The notes: generated by a model not told the origin, from the sequence alone. A stretch of DNA of 64,000 nt from Rubrivivax sp. (GCA_022843905.1 JALHMT010000014.1:58997-122996); one strand, 5' to 3'; counted from the first letter of the stretch, positions 41,896-53,447 are shown. Program-made: numbers and translations.

Positions 41896-43677
41896 ATGCT
41901 GCTGCCCGATCCGATCTTCCGCGCCCGCGCCGGCCGACGGGCCGCCCCGACGGGCGGGCGTCGCCGCTTCAGGTTCCAGGCCTCCGTGGAGGTGATGCTC
42001 CTGGTCTGCAGCGCCTTCTGGGTGCTGCTGGGCAACGTTCGCTTCTTCACGGGCGCGCTGGCCGGTCGCAGTGCCGCCGACCCCGCGGCCTGGGGCCTGG
42101 CGCTCGCCCTGGGGGTGGGCTTGGTCGCGCTGCACGCGCTGCTGCTGGCCCCATTCGCCAATCGCCACACGGTGCGCCCGCTGTTGAGCCTGCTGATCGT
42201 GGGCACGGCCTTCGCGGCGTACTACGTTCACCAGCTGAACGTGTACCTCGACCCTTCGATGCTGCGCAACACCCTGCGCACCGACTGGCACGAGGCGCGC
42301 GAACTGCTGAACCCGACCCTGCTGCCGTGGCTGCTGTTCGGTGCCGTGCTGCCGCTGCTGGTGCTGTGGCGCACGGAGCCGGCACCGCGGCGCTGGCCGC
42401 GCGCCCTGGCCATCCGCCTGGGCTTCATGGCGATGTGCGCCCTGGTCGCGGCGGTGGCCACGTTCTCCGTCTTCGGCTCGCTGGCCTCGACCCTGCGCAA
42501 CCAGAAGGAACTGCGCTACCTCATCACGCCGGCCAACTACCTGTGGTCGGGAGCCAGCGTGCTGGCCGCCGACCTGAAGGGCCAGGCCGCGCCGCGCAAG
42601 CCGATCGGCGAAGACGCCGCTCCGGGCCCCCGCTGGGCCGCCAGGACCCGCCCGCTGCTGGTGGTGATGGTGGTGGGCGAGACGGCACGCGCAGCCAACT
42701 GGGGCCTGTCGGGGTATGCGCGGCAGACCACGCCCCAGCTGTCCCGGTTGCCGGTCATCAACTTCGCCGACGTGACCAGCTGCGGCACCAACACCGAGGT
42801 CTCGGTGCCCTGCATGTTCGCGCCGGTGGGCCGGCGCGACCACGACGAGTCCACCATCCGCGGCAGCCAGTCCCTGCTGCACGTGCTGGTGCGCGCCGGG
42901 GTGGGCGTGACCTGGCGCGACAACCAGTCGGGCTGCAAGGGCGTGTGCGAAGGTCTGCCCTACCAGACCGTGGCCGACATCGCCCCGCCCGGCCTGTGCG
43001 CTGGCGGGCGCTGTCTCGACGAAGGCCTGCTGCACGGCCTGCCCGACATGCTGCAGGCCGCGCGGGGCCCGCAGCTGCTGGTGCTTCACCAGCTGGGCAA
43101 CCACGGACCGGCCTACTTCAAGCGTTATCCCCCCGAGATGGCGCAGTTCAAGCCGGCCTGTGAAGACGAGGACCTGCGCCGCTGCCCGTCGGAGCACATC
43201 GTCAACGCCTACGACAACGCACTGCTCTACACCGACCACGTGCTGGCCCGCCTGATCGGCGAACTGAAGGCGCGCGAGGCCGACGTGGACAGCATGCTGG
43301 TCTACGTGTCCGACCACGGTGAGTCGCTGGGCGAGAAGAACCTGTACCTGCACGGCCTGCCCTATGCCATCGCGCCCGACGTGCAGAAGCAGGTGCCGAT
43401 GGTGATGTGGTTCAGCAGCGGCTTCGCGCAGGCCAACGGCCTCGATCTGGCCTGCATGAAGCAGAGAGCGACCCAGCCGGCCGCGCACGACCACCTGTTC
43501 CACACGGTACTGGGCCTGCTGGACGTGCGCACCGCGCTCTACCAGCCCGCGTGGGACCTGGGCCACGACTGCCGGTCGGCGGCCCCGGCTGCACCTGACG
43601 CACCGTCCGCGGCCGCCGCGGCCGCGGCGGGCACTGCCGTGAAGGCCGGTCCGATCTCGGTCACGGCCAGCCGCTGA
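41896..43677 (+). CDS. eptA: Lipid A phosphoethanolamine transferase, EptA/MCR-like
   Basis: A 593-residue inner-membrane enzyme that adds phosphoethanolamine to lipid A, lowering negative surface charge. Five hydrophobic helices occupy residues 30-200. The periplasmic catalytic domain has GETARAANWGLSGYARQTTP (Glu262 metal ligand), nucleophile Thr300 in TSCGTNTEVSVPCMF, and metal-binding SDHGESLGEKNLYLHG. Several cysteine pairs expected to form disulfides are present (CKGVC, CAGGRC). A low-complexity Ala/Pro tail follows residue 560. The PAP2 gene starts two bases after its stop. Homologues confer tolerance to polymyxins. Confidence 0.92.
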   Translation: MLLPDPIFRARAGRRAAPTGGRRRFRFQASVEVMLLVCSAFWVLLGNVRFFTGALAGRSAADPAAWGLALALGVGLVALHALLLAPFANRHTVRPLLSLLIVGTAFAAYYVHQLNVYLDPSMLRNTLRTDWHEARELLNPTLLPWLLFGAVLPLLVLWRTEPAPRRWPRALAIRLGFMAMCALVAAVATFSVFGSLASTLRNQKELRYLITPANYLWSGASVLAADLKGQAAPRKPIGEDAAPGPRWAARTRPLLVVMVVGETARAANWGLSGYARQTTPQLSRLPVINFADVTSCGTNTEVSVPCMFAPVGRRDHDESTIRGSQSLLHVLVRAGVGVTWRDNQSGCKGVCEGLPYQTVADIAPPGLCAGGRCLDEGLLHGLPDMLQAARGPQLLVLHQLGNHGPAYFKRYPPEMAQFKPACEDEDLRRCPSEHIVNAYDNALLYTDHVLARLIGELKAREADVDSMLVYVSDHGESLGEKNLYLHGLPYAIAPDVQKQVPMVMWFSSGFAQANGLDLACMKQRATQPAAHDHLFHTVLGLLDVRTALYQPAWDLGHDCRSAAPAAPDAPSAAAAAAAGTAVKAGPISVTASR

Positions 43678-43679
43678 GC

Positions 43680-44405
43680 ATGGCGCCTGCCCACACCCTG
43701 CGCCGCGACGTGCTGCCCACGGCCGTGGGCCTGCTGCTGCTGCTGGCCTGGGACAGCGGTCCGGGCGACCTGACGGCGGTTCGACTGTTCGGCAGCGCCG
43801 CAGGTTTCGTGTGGCGCGACCATTGGCTGACGCGCTGCCTGCTGCACGACGGAGGCCGCTGGCTGGCCTGGGTCGCGCTGGGCGGAATGGTGGTGTACGC
43901 CCTGCGCCCGGCGCGCGGCGGCCTGCACCGTCGCGAGCGCTGGCGCTGGGTCGCTGTCACGCTGCTGTGCGCCGTGGCGGTGCCCATGCTCAAGCGCTTC
44001 AGCATCACCAGCTGCCCCTGGGACCTGTGGGAATTCGGCGGCATCGCGAGCCACGTCTCGCACTGGCGCCTCGGCGTGGCCGATGGCGGCGACGGCCACT
44101 GCTTCCCCTCGGGCCACGCCACCAGCGCCTTCGCGTTCTTCGGGGGCTGGTTCATGCTGCGCGACAGTCACCCGCGCGCCGCGCGCTGGTGGCTGGCCGC
44201 GGTGCTGGCCATCGGCCTGGCGTTCGGCTGGGCGCAGCTGGCGCGCGGCGCGCACTACCCCAGCCACAGCCTGTGGTCGGCCTGGCTGTGCTGGACGATC
44301 TGGGTGATTGCAGCGCCCCGGCACCGCCGGAACGCCACGGCCTCGAACACGGCGCCGCGGCGGCCGGCCGAGCCGGCCCCGCTGCCTCAGCCCGGCGGCC
44401 CGTAG
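43680..44405 (+). CDS. PAP2 family phosphatase
   Basis: A 241-residue membrane phosphatase. Motifs: [11 protein letters not shown] (first), [11 protein letters not shown] (second) and [13 protein letters not shown] (third), with about five helices around them. In lipid A modification units such proteins remove a phosphate or recycle undecaprenyl or diacylglycerol phosphates. Co-translated with the EptA gene (gap of two bases). The last 35 residues are Pro/Arg-rich, and the end overlaps the convergent oxoprolinase gene by 19 bases. Confidence 0.88.
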   Translation: MAPAHTLRRDVLPTAVGLLLLLAWDSGPGDLTAVRLFGSAAGFVWRDHWLTRCLLHDGGRWLAWVALGGMVVYALRPARGGLHRRERWRWVAVTLLCAVAVPMLKRFSITSCPWDLWEFGGIASHVSHWRLGVADGGDGHCFPSGHATSAFAFFGGWFMLRDSHPRAARWWLAAVLAIGLAFGWAQLARGAHYPSHSLWSAWLCWTIWVIAAPRHRRNATASNTAPRRPAEPAPLPQPGGP

Positions 44406-47400
44406 CCGCCGCCCCCGGGCGTCTCGATCACGAACACGTCGCCAGGTTCCATCTCGGCGCTGCCGATATGCGACAGCACCTCGATGCGACCATCGGCGCG
44501 CTCCACGCGGTTGATGCCGACGGCCCCCGGCTGGCCGCCGGCCATGCCGAAGGCCGGCACCTCGCGGCCGTTGGACAGGATGGACGCCGTCATCGGCTCG
44601 AGGAAGCGCACGCGCCGCACTCCCCCGTCACCACCGTGCCAGCGCCCGGCACCACCGGAGCCGGTGCGCAGCGCATAGCTGTCCAGGCGCACCGGGAAGC
44701 GGAACTCCAGCACCTCGGGGTCGGTCAGGCGCGAGTTGGTCATGTGCGTCTGCACCACGCTCGTGCCATGGAAACCGCCCACGACGCGGCCGGCTTCGTC
44801 CTGCAGCACCCCGGCGCCACTGCCACCCGAGATCGTCTCGTAGTACTGGTGCATCTGGTTGCCGAAGGTGAAGTTGTTCATCGTGCACTGGCTGGCCGCC
44901 ATCATGCCCAGCGCACCATAGAGCGCGTTGGTGACGCACATGCTGGTCTCGACGTTGCCCGCCACCACCGCCGCCGGCGGGTTCGGGTTCAGCATGCAGC
45001 CCTCGGGCACGATGACGTGCAGCGGCTTCAGGCAGCCGGCATTGAGCGGGATGTCGTCGTTCACCAGCGTGCGGAAGACGTACAGCACCGCGGCCATCGT
45101 CACCGCCTTCGGCGCATTGAAGTTGTTCGGCAGCTGCGCGCTGGTGCCGCTGAAGTCGATGGTGGCCTCGCGCGTCGCCGCGTGCACGGTGACCTTCACG
45201 CTGATCTGTGCGCCGTTGTCCAGCGGCAGCGTGAACGCACCGTCCTTCAGCGCGGTGATGACGCGGCGCACCGACTCCTCGGCGTTGTCCTGCACGTGTT
45301 TCATGTAGGCCGCCACGGTGGCGGGGCCGAACTGGCCCACCATGGCGAGCAGCTCTTCCACGCCCTTCTGGTTGGCGGCGATCTGGGCCCGCAGGTCGGC
45401 GATGGTCTGCTGCGGGTTTCGCGCCGGCCAGGGGCCCGAGCTCAGCTGCGCCAGCAGTTCCGCCTCGCGCAGCTGCCCGCCGCGCACCAGCAGGAAGTTG
45501 TCGAACAGCACGCCTTCCTCGGCGATGGTCTTGCTGAACGGCGGCATGCTGCCCGGCGTGCTGCCGCCGATGTCGGCATGGTGGCCGCGGCTGGCGACGT
45601 AGAAGCTGGGTGTCCCGTCGGACGTTTCCAGGTACACAGGGGTCACTACCGTCACGTCCGGCAGGTGGGTGCCGCCGTGGTAGGGGTCGTTCAGCACGTA
45701 GACATCCCCCGGCTGCATGGCCGGGTTGCGCTGGATCACCGTCTTGATGCTCTCGCTCATGCTGCCCAGGTGCACCGGCATGTGCGGCGCGTTGGCGATG
45801 AGTTCGCCGTCGGCGCTGAACAGCGCGCAGGAGAAGTCCAGCCGCTCCTTGATGTTCACCGAGTAGGCGGTGTTCTGCAGCCGCAGGCCCATCTGCTCGG
45901 CGATGTTCATGAAGAGGTTGTTGAAGACCTCCAGCATCACCGGGTCGGCTTCCGTGCCGATGGCGTGCTGCGTCGAGCGCGGCACGACGCGGCTCATCTC
46001 GATCGGCCCGGCGGCGCTGAGCCGGGCCTGCCAGCCGGGCTCGACGACGGTGGTGGCGTTCTTCTCGGCGACGATGGCCGGACCGTCGATGACGGCGCCC
46101 GCACGCAGCGACTCGCGCACGTACAGGCCGGCGTCCATCCAGCGGCCGCTGTGCATGCGCACGCTGGCGTGGGGGTCGGGCACGTGGGCCGGCGGCTCCT
46201 GCCCGAGGGGCGCGGTGTCGAAGGACTCGCCCGCCCCCACCGCTTCGACCGACACCGCCTCGACCACCAGGGCCCGGCCGGGCATCAGGAAGGCGAAGCG
46301 CTGGCGGTAGGCCGCCTCGAAGTCGGCGCGGACCGTGGCGATGGCGCCGAGGGGAACGACCAGCGCCGTGTCCGTGCCCTGGTAACGCACGTGCAGGCGA
46401 GGCTTCAGCTGCAGGGCCTCGCGCGCCACGCCCTGGCTGACCAGTTCGTCGCAGGCGGCGTCGCCCAGCGTGGCCAGGCGCGCTTCGGCAGCGGCCAGGC
46501 CGGCATCGTCCAGCGGCAGCTCGACGGCACCCTCGCGCATCGCGATCTGGTCGGCCAGGCCCATGCCGTAGGCCGACAGCACACCGGCCAGCGGGTGCAC
46601 GAAGACCCGTGTCATGCCCAGTGCGTCAGCCACGCCGCAGGCATGCTGGCCGCCGGCGCCACCGAAACACTGCAGGGTGTAGCTGGTGACGTCGTAGCCG
46701 CGCGCCACCGAGATGCGCTTGATGGCGTTGGCCATGTTCTGGATGGCGATCTGCAGGAAACCTTCGGCCAGCGATTCCGGCGTCGCGGCGCGCCCGGTGG
46801 CTGCCTGCACCTGCGCGGCCAGCGCCTCGAACTTCGCCGCCACGCCGTCGCGGTCCAGCGCCTGATCGGCCCGGGGGCCGAAGACGCTGGGAAAGTGCGC
46901 GGGCTGGATCTTGCCCAGCAGCACGTTGGCGTCGGTGGTGGCCAACGGGCCGCCGCGCCGATAGCTGGCCGGCCCCGGGTTGGCACCGGCGCTCTCGGGG
47001 CCGACGCGCAGCCGTGCGCCGTCGAAGGCCAGCAGCGAGCCGCCGCCGGCGGCCACGGTGTGGATGCTCATCATCGGCGCGCGCATGCGCACGCCGGCCA
47101 CCTGGGTCTCGAAGGCGCGTTCGAACTCGCCGGCGTAGTGGCTCACGTCGGTGCTGGTGCCGCCCATGTCGAAGCCGATGACCTTGTCGTGGCCGGCCGC
47201 CACCGCCGTGCGCACCATGCCGACGATGCCGCCGGCCGGGCCGCTCAGGATGGCGTCCTTGCCCTGGAAGTGGTGCGCCTCGGTGAGGCCACCGCTGCTC
47301 TGCATGAAGAACAGGCGCACGCCGGGCATCTGGGCGGCCACCTGGTCGACGTAGCGGCGCAGGATGGGGCTGAGGTAGGCGTCGACCACCGTCGTGTCGC

Positions 47401-48019
47401 CGCGCGAGACCAGCTTCATCAGCGGGCTCACGACGTGCGAGGCGCTGACCTGGGTGAAGCCGATCTGCTCGGCCAGCGCGGCCGCGGCAGCCTCGTGCGC
47501 GTTGAAGCGGTAACCGTGCATGAAGACGATGGCGCAGGCGCGGATGCCGGCGTCGAAGGCGGCCTGCAGCTCGCCCCGCAGGTGATCCGGGTCCAGCGGC
47601 TGCAGCACTTCGCCCTGCGCCGAGACGCGCTCCCGCGCCTCGACCACGCGCTCGTACAGCAGTTCGGGCAGCACGATGCGGCGGTCGAACAGCCGCGGCC
47701 TGGCCTGGTAGGCGATGCGCAGCGCATCGCGGAAGCCCTGCGTGGTGACCAGCAGCGTGCGGTCGCCCTTGCGCTCCAGCAGCGCGTTGGTGGCCACCGT
47801 GGTGCCCATCTTCACGCAGTCCACCTGCCCTGGCGTGATGGGGGCGCCGGCGGGCAGCCCCAGCAGGCGGCGGATGCCTTCCACCGCGGCGTCGCGGTAC
47901 TGCTCGGGGTTCTCGCTGAGCAGCTTCAGCGTGTGGATCTCGCCGTCGGGTGCGCGGCCCACCACGTCGGTGAAGGTGCCTCCGCGGTCGATCCAGAATT
48001 GCCAGCGTGTCGTGATCAT
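44387..48019 (-). CDS. 5-oxoprolinase (ATP-hydrolysing), fused HyuA-HyuB type
   Basis: A 1210-residue cytosolic enzyme opening 5-oxoproline to L-glutamate with ATP. The first part (about 1-690) is HyuA-like: [53 protein letters not shown] and [15 protein letters not shown]. The second part is HyuB-like: [49 protein letters not shown] and a Gly-rich end [11 protein letters not shown]. The single-chain arrangement and length match OPLAH-type enzymes rather than split hydantoinases. The TRAP permease gene ends 32 bases upstream. With the DUF1445 gene it suggests D-glutamate or 5-oxoproline use. Confidence 0.92.
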   Translation of the reverse strand: MITTRWQFWIDRGGTFTDVVGRAPDGEIHTLKLLSENPEQYRDAAVEGIRRLLGLPAGAPITPGQVDCVKMGTTVATNALLERKGDRTLLVTTQGFRDALRIAYQARPRLFDRRIVLPELLYERVVEARERVSAQGEVLQPLDPDHLRGELQAAFDAGIRACAIVFMHGYRFNAHEAAAAALAEQIGFTQVSASHVVSPLMKLVSRGDTTVVDAYLSPILRRYVDQVAAQMPGVRLFFMQSSGGLTEAHHFQGKDAILSGPAGGIVGMVRTAVAAGHDKVIGFDMGGTSTDVSHYAGEFERAFETQVAGVRMRAPMMSIHTVAAGGGSLLAFDGARLRVGPESAGANPGPASYRRGGPLATTDANVLLGKIQPAHFPSVFGPRADQALDRDGVAAKFEALAAQVQAATGRAATPESLAEGFLQIAIQNMANAIKRISVARGYDVTSYTLQCFGGAGGQHACGVADALGMTRVFVHPLAGVLSAYGMGLADQIAMREGAVELPLDDAGLAAAEARLATLGDAACDELVSQGVAREALQLKPRLHVRYQGTDTALVVPLGAIATVRADFEAAYRQRFAFLMPGRALVVEAVSVEAVGAGESFDTAPLGQEPPAHVPDPHASVRMHSGRWMDAGLYVRESLRAGAVIDGPAIVAEKNATTVVEPGWQARLSAAGPIEMSRVVPRSTQHAIGTEADPVMLEVFNNLFMNIAEQMGLRLQNTAYSVNIKERLDFSCALFSADGELIANAPHMPVHLGSMSESIKTVIQRNPAMQPGDVYVLNDPYHGGTHLPDVTVVTPVYLETSDGTPSFYVASRGHHADIGGSTPGSMPPFSKTIAEEGVLFDNFLLVRGGQLREAELLAQLSSGPWPARNPQQTIADLRAQIAANQKGVEELLAMVGQFGPATVAAYMKHVQDNAEESVRRVITALKDGAFTLPLDNGAQISVKVTVHAATREATIDFSGTSAQLPNNFNAPKAVTMAAVLYVFRTLVNDDIPLNAGCLKPLHVIVPEGCMLNPNPPAAVVAGNVETSMCVTNALYGALGMMAASQCTMNNFTFGNQMHQYYETISGGSGAGVLQDEAGRVVGGFHGTSVVQTHMTNSRLTDPEVLEFRFPVRLDSYALRTGSGGAGRWHGGDGGVRRVRFLEPMTASILSNGREVPAFGMAGGQPGAVGINRVERADGRIEVLSHIGSAEMEPGDVFVIETPGGGGYGPPG

Positions 48020-48051
48020 CGTCCAGTCTCGTCGGGGTCCGGTGGGGGGGA

Positions 48052-49344
48052 TTACATCAGGCTCGGCAGAAACAGCACGATCTGCGGAAAGAGGTAGATC
48101 GACAACACCGCCAGCACCAGCAGACCGAAGAAGGGCAACGCAGTGCGCGCCAGGTAGGGCAGTTCGCGCCCGGTCAGCCCCTGCAGCACGAAGAGGTTGA
48201 AGCCCACGGGCGGCGTGATCTGAGCCATCTCCACCACCAGCACCACGAAGATGCCGAACCAGATCAGGTCGATGCCGGCGGCCTGCACCGTGGGCAGCAG
48301 CACGGCCATGGTGAGCACCACCATGCTGATGCCGTCCAGGAAGCAGCCCAGCACGATGAAGAAGGCCATCAGCAGCATCAGCAGCCAGAAGGGGGGCAGC
48401 TGCAGGCCGCCGATGAAGGCCGCCACTTCGCGCGGCAGGCCGATGAAGCCCATGGCCAGCGTCAGGAACGAGGCCCCCGCCAGGATGAGGCCGATCATGC
48501 AGTACACGCGGCAGGCCGACGTCAGGCCGTCCCTGAAGCTGCGCCAGGTCAGGGTGCCCTCCAGCCGGCTCAGCAGCAGCGAGCCCGCCACGCCCAGCGC
48601 GGCCGATTCGGTGGCCGTGGCCAGGCCGGTGTAGATGGCGCCGATGACCAGCACGATCAGCGACAGCACCGGCAGCAGGTGGCGCCCGGCGCGCAGCTTG
48701 TCGGCCAGGCGCAGATCGGCGTCGCCCTGCGGCACCTGCCCGGGGTGGCGCAGGGCCCAGAACACCAGGTAGCCGCTGAACAGCGCCATCAGACCGACGC
48801 CGGGCAGCACCCCGGCGACGAAGAGCTTGGCGATCGACACGTCGGTGGCCACGGCGTAGACGATCATGATGATCGACGGCGGGATCAGCAGCCCGAAAGT
48901 GCCGGCGCCGGCCAGGCTGCCCAGGCTGATGGCGTCGGGGTAGCCGCGCCGCTTCAGCTCCGGCAGCGTGATCTTTCCGATCGTGGCGCAGGTGGCTGCG
49001 CTGCTGCCCGACACCGCCGCGAAGATGCCGCATCCGATGACGTTGGTGTGCAGCAGCCGGCCCGGCACGCGGTTCAGCCACGGGGCCAGGCCCCTGAACA
49101 GGTCGGCCGTGAGCCGGCTGCGGAAGAGGATCTCGCCCATCCACAGGAACAGCGGCAGCGCCGTCAGCGTCCAGCTGCTGGTGCTGCCCCAGATGGTGAA
49201 GACCATGCTGTCGCCCACCGGGCGGCTGGTGAACATCTCCATCGCGAACACGGCCACGCCCAGCAGGGCCAGGCCGATCCAGAATCCCGAGGCCAGCACG
49301 GCCAGAAGCAGGCCGATCAGCAGCGCGGCGGTGAGGATGTCCAT
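48052..49344 (-). CDS. TRAP transporter large permease (DctM), system 1
   Basis: A 430-residue inner-membrane protein with about 12 helices. DctM hallmarks: [77 protein letters not shown] and [15 protein letters not shown]. Uses a sodium gradient to import carboxylates delivered by the binding protein. Closely similar to the system 2 permease at 54947-56248. Confidence 0.93.
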   Translation of the reverse strand: MDILTAALLIGLLLAVLASGFWIGLALLGVAVFAMEMFTSRPVGDSMVFTIWGSTSSWTLTALPLFLWMGEILFRSRLTADLFRGLAPWLNRVPGRLLHTNVIGCGIFAAVSGSSAATCATIGKITLPELKRRGYPDAISLGSLAGAGTFGLLIPPSIIMIVYAVATDVSIAKLFVAGVLPGVGLMALFSGYLVFWALRHPGQVPQGDADLRLADKLRAGRHLLPVLSLIVLVIGAIYTGLATATESAALGVAGSLLLSRLEGTLTWRSFRDGLTSACRVYCMIGLILAGASFLTLAMGFIGLPREVAAFIGGLQLPPFWLLMLLMAFFIVLGCFLDGISMVVLTMAVLLPTVQAAGIDLIWFGIFVVLVVEMAQITPPVGFNLFVLQGLTGRELPYLARTALPFFGLLVLAVLSIYLFPQIVLFLPSLM

Positions 49345-49368
49345 GCGAAGCTCCAGTGCGCCTGGGCG

Positions 49369-49881
49369 CTATTCCACGCGGGCGGCTTCGCCGGCCGCCT
49401 GCCGCTCGAAGCCGCCGCCGGTGGCCCGCGAGATGGCCGCATCCACCAGGGCGACGAACAGGCCCAGGCAGCCGAGCGCCATGGCGGTCTGCGGCAGCCA
49501 CAGGGGTGTCGCGTCGGAGCCCTGCGAGACATCGTTCGTCAGCCACGACACCCAGACCAGCCGGCAGGCATAGGCGGCCAGCATCGCCGACAGCAGGATG
49601 CCGGCCAGCAGGCTCCACCAGGCCAGCACGGACTGTCCCCTGGCGGGCAGGCGCTGCAGCAGCAGCGTGACGCGGATGTGCTCACCCTTCTGCAGCGTGC
49701 CGGGCAGCGCCAGGAACAGCGCCGCGGCGATGGCGTAGCCGGCGTAGGCATCCAGCCCGCGCAGGCCGAAGCCGAACTGGCGGTCCGCGATGCCCAGCAT
49801 CACGGCCGCGAAGCAGATCAGCAGGGCCAGGGCCGCCAGCGCCATCAGCGCCGCGTAGAACCCGTCGAACACGCGGCGCAT
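49369..49881 (-). CDS. TRAP transporter small permease (DctQ), system 1
   Basis: A 170-residue four-helix membrane protein: [73 protein letters not shown], then [25 protein letters not shown]. The KGEHIRV segment is typical of DctQ. Lies between the binding-protein and DctM genes in the usual P-Q-M order. Confidence 0.9.
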   Translation of the reverse strand: MRRVFDGFYAALMALAALALLICFAAVMLGIADRQFGFGLRGLDAYAGYAIAAALFLALPGTLQKGEHIRVTLLLQRLPARGQSVLAWWSLLAGILLSAMLAAYACRLVWVSWLTNDVSQGSDATPLWLPQTAMALGCLGLFVALVDAAISRATGGGFERQAAGEAARVE

Positions 49882-49894
49882 GGTGTGGCCTGCC

Positions 49895-50857
49895 TTACTT
49901 GCGGTACGCGTCGATGACCGCCTGACCCTCGGCGCCGGCCTGCTTCAGCCATTCGCCGGTCATGCGCTCGCCGATGGCCCTGAGCTCGGCCTTCAGCTTG
50001 GCGCTGCTGCGGTCCACGGTCATGCCCTTGGCCGCGAGTTCCTTCAGGTACTCGTCATCCTTCTGGTCGCTGATCTTCCAGCCGCGTTCGCCGGCTGCCG
50101 CACCTGCTTTCAGCAACGCGGCCTGGGTGGCCTTGTCCAGCGCATCGAAGGCCTTGACGTTGATCACCACCGCGTTGCGCGGCAGCCAGGCGTTGACGTC
50201 GTAGAAGAACTTCACCTGCTCGTGCAGCTTGCTGTCCACGCCGCTGGCGCTGCTGGTGAGGAAGTTGTCGACGCCGCCGGTGGCCAGGGCCTGCGGCAGC
50301 TCGGCCAGCTGGATGGTGACGGGCTGGGCGCCGACGAGCTCGGCGATGCGTGTGGTGGCCGGGTTGTAGGCCCGCATCTTGGTGCCCTTCAGGTCGGCCA
50401 GGCTGGACACCGGCTTCTTGCTGTAGAGCGACTGGCCGGGCCAGGGCACGGTGTACAGCAGCTTCATGCCCTGGGCGGCCAGCAGCTTCTCCAGCGCGGG
50501 ACGGCTGGCGTCGTCGAGCTTCTTCGCCTGCGGGTAGGTGGTGGCCAGGAAGGGGATGCTGTCGACGCCGAAGAGCGGGTTCTCGTTGGCTGCACCGCTG
50601 AGGATGAACTCGCCGATCTGCGTCTGCCCGCTCTGCACCGCGCGCTTGATCTCGTTGGCCTTGAACAGCGACGCCCCCGGATGCAGGGTGATCTTCAACT
50701 GCCCCGCGGTGGCCTTGCCGACTTCGTCGACGAACCACTGCAGGTTCTGCACCTGGAAGGTGTTGGCGCCGTAGCCCGAGGGCAGGTCCCACTTGGTCTG
50801 TGCGCCTGCGCTGCCCATGACGGCAGCGCAGGTGAAGGCCAGAGCCCAGTTCTTCAT
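49895..50857 (-). CDS. TRAP transporter substrate-binding protein (DctP), system 1
   Basis: A 320-residue periplasmic protein with signal peptide NWALAFTCAAVMGSAGAQ. DctP features: DEVGKATAGQLKITLHPGASLF, IKRAVQSGQTQIGEF, the specificity helix KGTKMRAYNPATTRIAELVGAQPV (binding Arg in MRAY) and LPRNAVVINVKAFDAL. About half identical by eye to the system 2 protein at 53448. AGGAGA lies six bases before the ATG. Ligand probably a small (amino) carboxylate such as D-glutamate or 5-oxoproline, judged from flanking genes. Confidence 0.92.
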   Translation of the reverse strand: MKNWALAFTCAAVMGSAGAQTKWDLPSGYGANTFQVQNLQWFVDEVGKATAGQLKITLHPGASLFKANEIKRAVQSGQTQIGEFILSGAANENPLFGVDSIPFLATTYPQAKKLDDASRPALEKLLAAQGMKLLYTVPWPGQSLYSKKPVSSLADLKGTKMRAYNPATTRIAELVGAQPVTIQLAELPQALATGGVDNFLTSSASGVDSKLHEQVKFFYDVNAWLPRNAVVINVKAFDALDKATQAALLKAGAAAGERGWKISDQKDDEYLKELAAKGMTVDRSSAKLKAELRAIGERMTGEWLKQAGAEGQAVIDAYRK

Positions 50858-50867
50858 CGTCGTTCTC

Positions 50868-51692
50868 CTAGAAGGCAGCGAGTTGGTGGTTGAACAGGTC
50901 CGTCACCAGCATGGCGCCCGGCGCGTGCGTGATGACCAGAGGCAGCGCGGCTTGCACCAGCGCGGCCTGCGGTGTGACACCGCAGGCCCAGAACACGGGA
51001 ATCTCGCCGGGCAACACCTCCACGGCGTCACCGTAGTCGGGCCGGGACAGATCGGAGATGCCGATCAGGGCCGGATCGCCCAGGTGCACGGGCGCGCCGT
51101 GCACCGACGGGTAGCGCGAGGTGATCTGCACGGCGCGGATGGCGTGCGCGGCGCTCAGCGGCCGCATCGTCACCACCATCGGACCGGTGAAGGGGCCGGC
51201 GGGTGCGGTCGGCAGGCTGGTGCGGAACATGGCCACGTTCAGGCCCCGCTGCACGTGGCGCAGCGGGATGCCGTCGTCCATCAAGGCCTGCTCGAAGCTG
51301 AAGCTGCAGCCCAGCACGAAGCCGACGAAGTCGTCCTGCCAGAGCGCGGCGACGTCGGTGGGCTCGTCGACCAGCACGCCATGACGCCAGACGCGGTAGC
51401 GCGGCAGGTCGTGCCGCAGGTCGATGCCCGCGCCCAGGGTGGGCAGCGCCGGGTCGCCGGGTTCGCCCACGGCCAGCAGCGGGCAGGGCTTGGGGTTGCG
51501 CTGGCAGAACAGCAGGAAGTCGGCGGCCAGGGCCTGCGGCAGGATGACCACGTTGCCCTGCACGTGGCGCTCGGCCAGGCCGCTGGTGTGGCCGCTGAAG
51601 CTGCCGCTTCGGCAGGCGCTGCGCACCTCGCCGGGGGTGGGTGCTGCGGGCCCGAAGCCGTCTCGCTCGTCAGACTGGGAGATCCCGTTCAT
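50868..51692 (-). CDS. DUF1445/D-glutamate cyclase-like hydro-lyase
   Basis: A 274-residue cytosolic protein of the YcsI/DUF1445 family. Conserved parts are visible: [83 protein letters not shown] and [31 protein letters not shown]. The related mammalian mitochondrial enzyme converts D-glutamate to 5-oxo-D-proline. Next to an oxoprolinase and racemase-like gene, the same reaction is the best guess. It starts 79 bases after the LysR gene end and 10 bases before the DctP gene. Confidence 0.88.
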   Translation of the reverse strand: MNGISQSDERDGFGPAAPTPGEVRSACRSGSFSGHTSGLAERHVQGNVVILPQALAADFLLFCQRNPKPCPLLAVGEPGDPALPTLGAGIDLRHDLPRYRVWRHGVLVDEPTDVAALWQDDFVGFVLGCSFSFEQALMDDGIPLRHVQRGLNVAMFRTSLPTAPAGPFTGPMVVTMRPLSAAHAIRAVQITSRYPSVHGAPVHLGDPALIGISDLSRPDYGDAVEVLPGEIPVFWACGVTPQAALVQAALPLVITHAPGAMLVTDLFNHQLAAF

Positions 51693-51771
51693 CGCCTTGC
51701 CATCGCCCTGGTTGCAGGAATGGCCGCGATTCTGGAAGCGCCACCCCGAGCGCCGCCAACGAGAAATCTTT

Positions 51772-52680
51772 CTATGGCTTGATCGGTTTTTTCGATGAAG
51801 CCGGGCGCCGGTTGAACTGCAGCACCGAGTCCACCACCTGACCGGCAGCGGACGCCGCCGGGTCGTCACGCCAGCTCAGGTGGATGGGCAGCGGCGTCAG
51901 CACCGCGTCGCAGCGCAGCGCCACCAGGGGCAGTTGTCCGGTCAGTCGCTGCACCGCCGCCTGCGGCAGCGTGGCCACGCCGAAGCCCTGCTCCACCAGT
52001 TGCACCATCGCCGATATCGACGAGATCGTGTGCACGCGGGGCGACTCCACGCCGTCGCGCCGGCACAGGTCCAGCAGGGCCACGTGGGGCTGGCTGCCGC
52101 GCTGGAAGGTCAGCAGTTCGTCCTGCGAGGTCAGCTGCGGCAGCGTGAAGCGGCGGCGGCCATGCCGCGCCTGGGTGCCCACGAAAACCATGGGCATGGG
52201 CACCAGCGCGCGCGTCTGCACGCGGTCGCCGTCGGCGGGCAGCGCGGCCAGGATCAGGTCGGCCGTGCCGCGCTTCATCTGGTCCAGCAGCACCGGCGTG
52301 GTTTCCACCGTCAGCGCGAGCTCCAGCGCGGGGTGCTGGCGGCGCAGCGCCTGCACCCATTCGATGAGCCAGCTGTGCAGCACCGATTCGATGACGCCGA
52401 TGCGCAGCTGCATCGGCCGCTCGGCGCCGCTGCCGAACTCGGCCTTGATCTCGCGCTGCAGGTTCAGCAGCCGCTCGGCATGGCGATGGAAGCGGGCGCC
52501 GGCAGTGGTCAGGCGGAACTGCTTGTCGCGGCGGTCCAGCAGCAGCGTGCCCAGCTCGGACTCGAGCGCCGCGATGCGGCTGGACAGCGCCGACTGCGTG
52601 ACGAACAGCTTTTCGGCGGCCCGCGTGACGCTCTTCAGCGTGACGGCCCAGTAGAAGGCCTCGACGAAGCGCAGGTTCAT
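51772..52680 (-). CDS. LysR family transcriptional regulator
   Basis: A 302-residue regulator: N-terminal helix-turn-helix ([40 protein letters not shown]) and a LysR substrate-binding domain ([46 protein letters not shown]). The start overlaps the stop of the racemase-like gene by four bases, so it is made with it. Likely controls the 5-oxoproline/D-glutamate genes on both sides in response to an acidic metabolite (inference). Confidence 0.9.
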   Translation of the reverse strand: MNLRFVEAFYWAVTLKSVTRAAEKLFVTQSALSSRIAALESELGTLLLDRRDKQFRLTTAGARFHRHAERLLNLQREIKAEFGSGAERPMQLRIGVIESVLHSWLIEWVQALRRQHPALELALTVETTPVLLDQMKRGTADLILAALPADGDRVQTRALVPMPMVFVGTQARHGRRRFTLPQLTSQDELLTFQRGSQPHVALLDLCRRDGVESPRVHTISSISAMVQLVEQGFGVATLPQAAVQRLTGQLPLVALRCDAVLTPLPIHLSWRDDPAASAAGQVVDSVLQFNRRPASSKKPIKP

Positions 52681-53333
52681 GCGGGTAATGCGGCCATGCG
52701 GGCGGCCAGCAGCGTGGTCACGTCCAGCACCGCCAGCCCGGTGGCGCTGCGCAGCGCTGGGGCATAGGGCGGCAGGTTGGTGCACTCCAGCACCAGCGTG
52801 TCGATGTCGGGGTGGCGCAGACGCAGCCGCCCAGCGGCGGCCAGCACCTGTGCCTGCGCGTCGGCCTCGTCCAGCGTGGGCAGGTCCTGCAGCAGCGTGC
52901 GGTGCAACGGGCTGCCGGGCGTGATGCCTTCGACCGGCGTGTCCGGGTCGGCGCCCACGGCTTCGAAGTGCGCCGGTGTCAGCGAAGCCGCTTCGATGGT
53001 GATGACGCCGAAACGCCGACGCGGCGGCTCGGCCAGTTGCAGCAGGCTCGACGTCCACACCGGCACCGGCACGGCGGCCTGCAGCTCGCGCTGCCACAGT
53101 GCCAGGAAGCCGCAGCTCGTGCCGATGGCAGTGCAGCCCTGTTCGACCAGTGCCAGGCTCGCGTCGACGAAGGGCTGCAGTGCGGCCCGGTCACGCCCCC
53201 GCACGATGCGCGCCGGTGTCGCGCCGGCGACCACCCGCCGCCGCACCGGAAAGGCGAAGGTCTGCGGATGCCCCACGTCGCCCGGTGGCCGGGGAAAGCG
53301 CGTCTGCAGCATCAGCAAGCCAAGCACGGGCAT
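52677..53333 (-). CDS. Aspartate/glutamate racemase family protein
   Basis: A 218-residue cofactor-free racemase-like enzyme. Both catalytic cysteine positions are filled: Cys74 in AIGTSCGFLALWQ and Cys184 in VLECTNLPPY, unlike the relative at 216-956. The start VLGLLMLQTRFPRPPGDVGHPQTF is typical of the uncharacterised Asp/Glu/hydantoin racemase subgroup. It could interconvert D- and L-glutamate or 5-oxoproline enantiomers upstream of the cyclase and oxoprolinase. Divergent from the system 2 TRAP operon. Confidence 0.85.
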   Translation of the reverse strand: MPVLGLLMLQTRFPRPPGDVGHPQTFAFPVRRRVVAGATPARIVRGRDRAALQPFVDASLALVEQGCTAIGTSCGFLALWQRELQAAVPVPVWTSSLLQLAEPPRRRFGVITIEAASLTPAHFEAVGADPDTPVEGITPGSPLHRTLLQDLPTLDEADAQAQVLAAAGRLRLRHPDIDTLVLECTNLPPYAPALRSATGLAVLDVTTLLAARMAALPA

Positions 53334-53447
53334 CGATGGGGCCAGGGCGTAGAGGTGGACGCGGGTTGCGGGAAGCCCCGGGGCCGGGACCTCGCGGGCA
53401 CGGCCTATGCTAGCTGCCTTGTGCAATTTCAATCTCCAGGAGTGAGC

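Noticed and set aside
43811..48097. Very long open frame on the + strand opposite the 5-oxoprolinase gene
   Set aside because: Its translation is His/Gln/Arg/Ala-rich low-complexity typical of antisense frames in GC-rich DNA, while the minus strand encodes a complete, motif-rich enzyme.
44387..49618. The minus-strand frame stays open through oxoprolinase and upstream DctM region as if one 1743-residue protein
   Set aside because: The part beyond 48019 has no membrane or enzyme character, and the DctM permease is clearly encoded there in another frame; the ATG at 48019 opens the HyuA motif.
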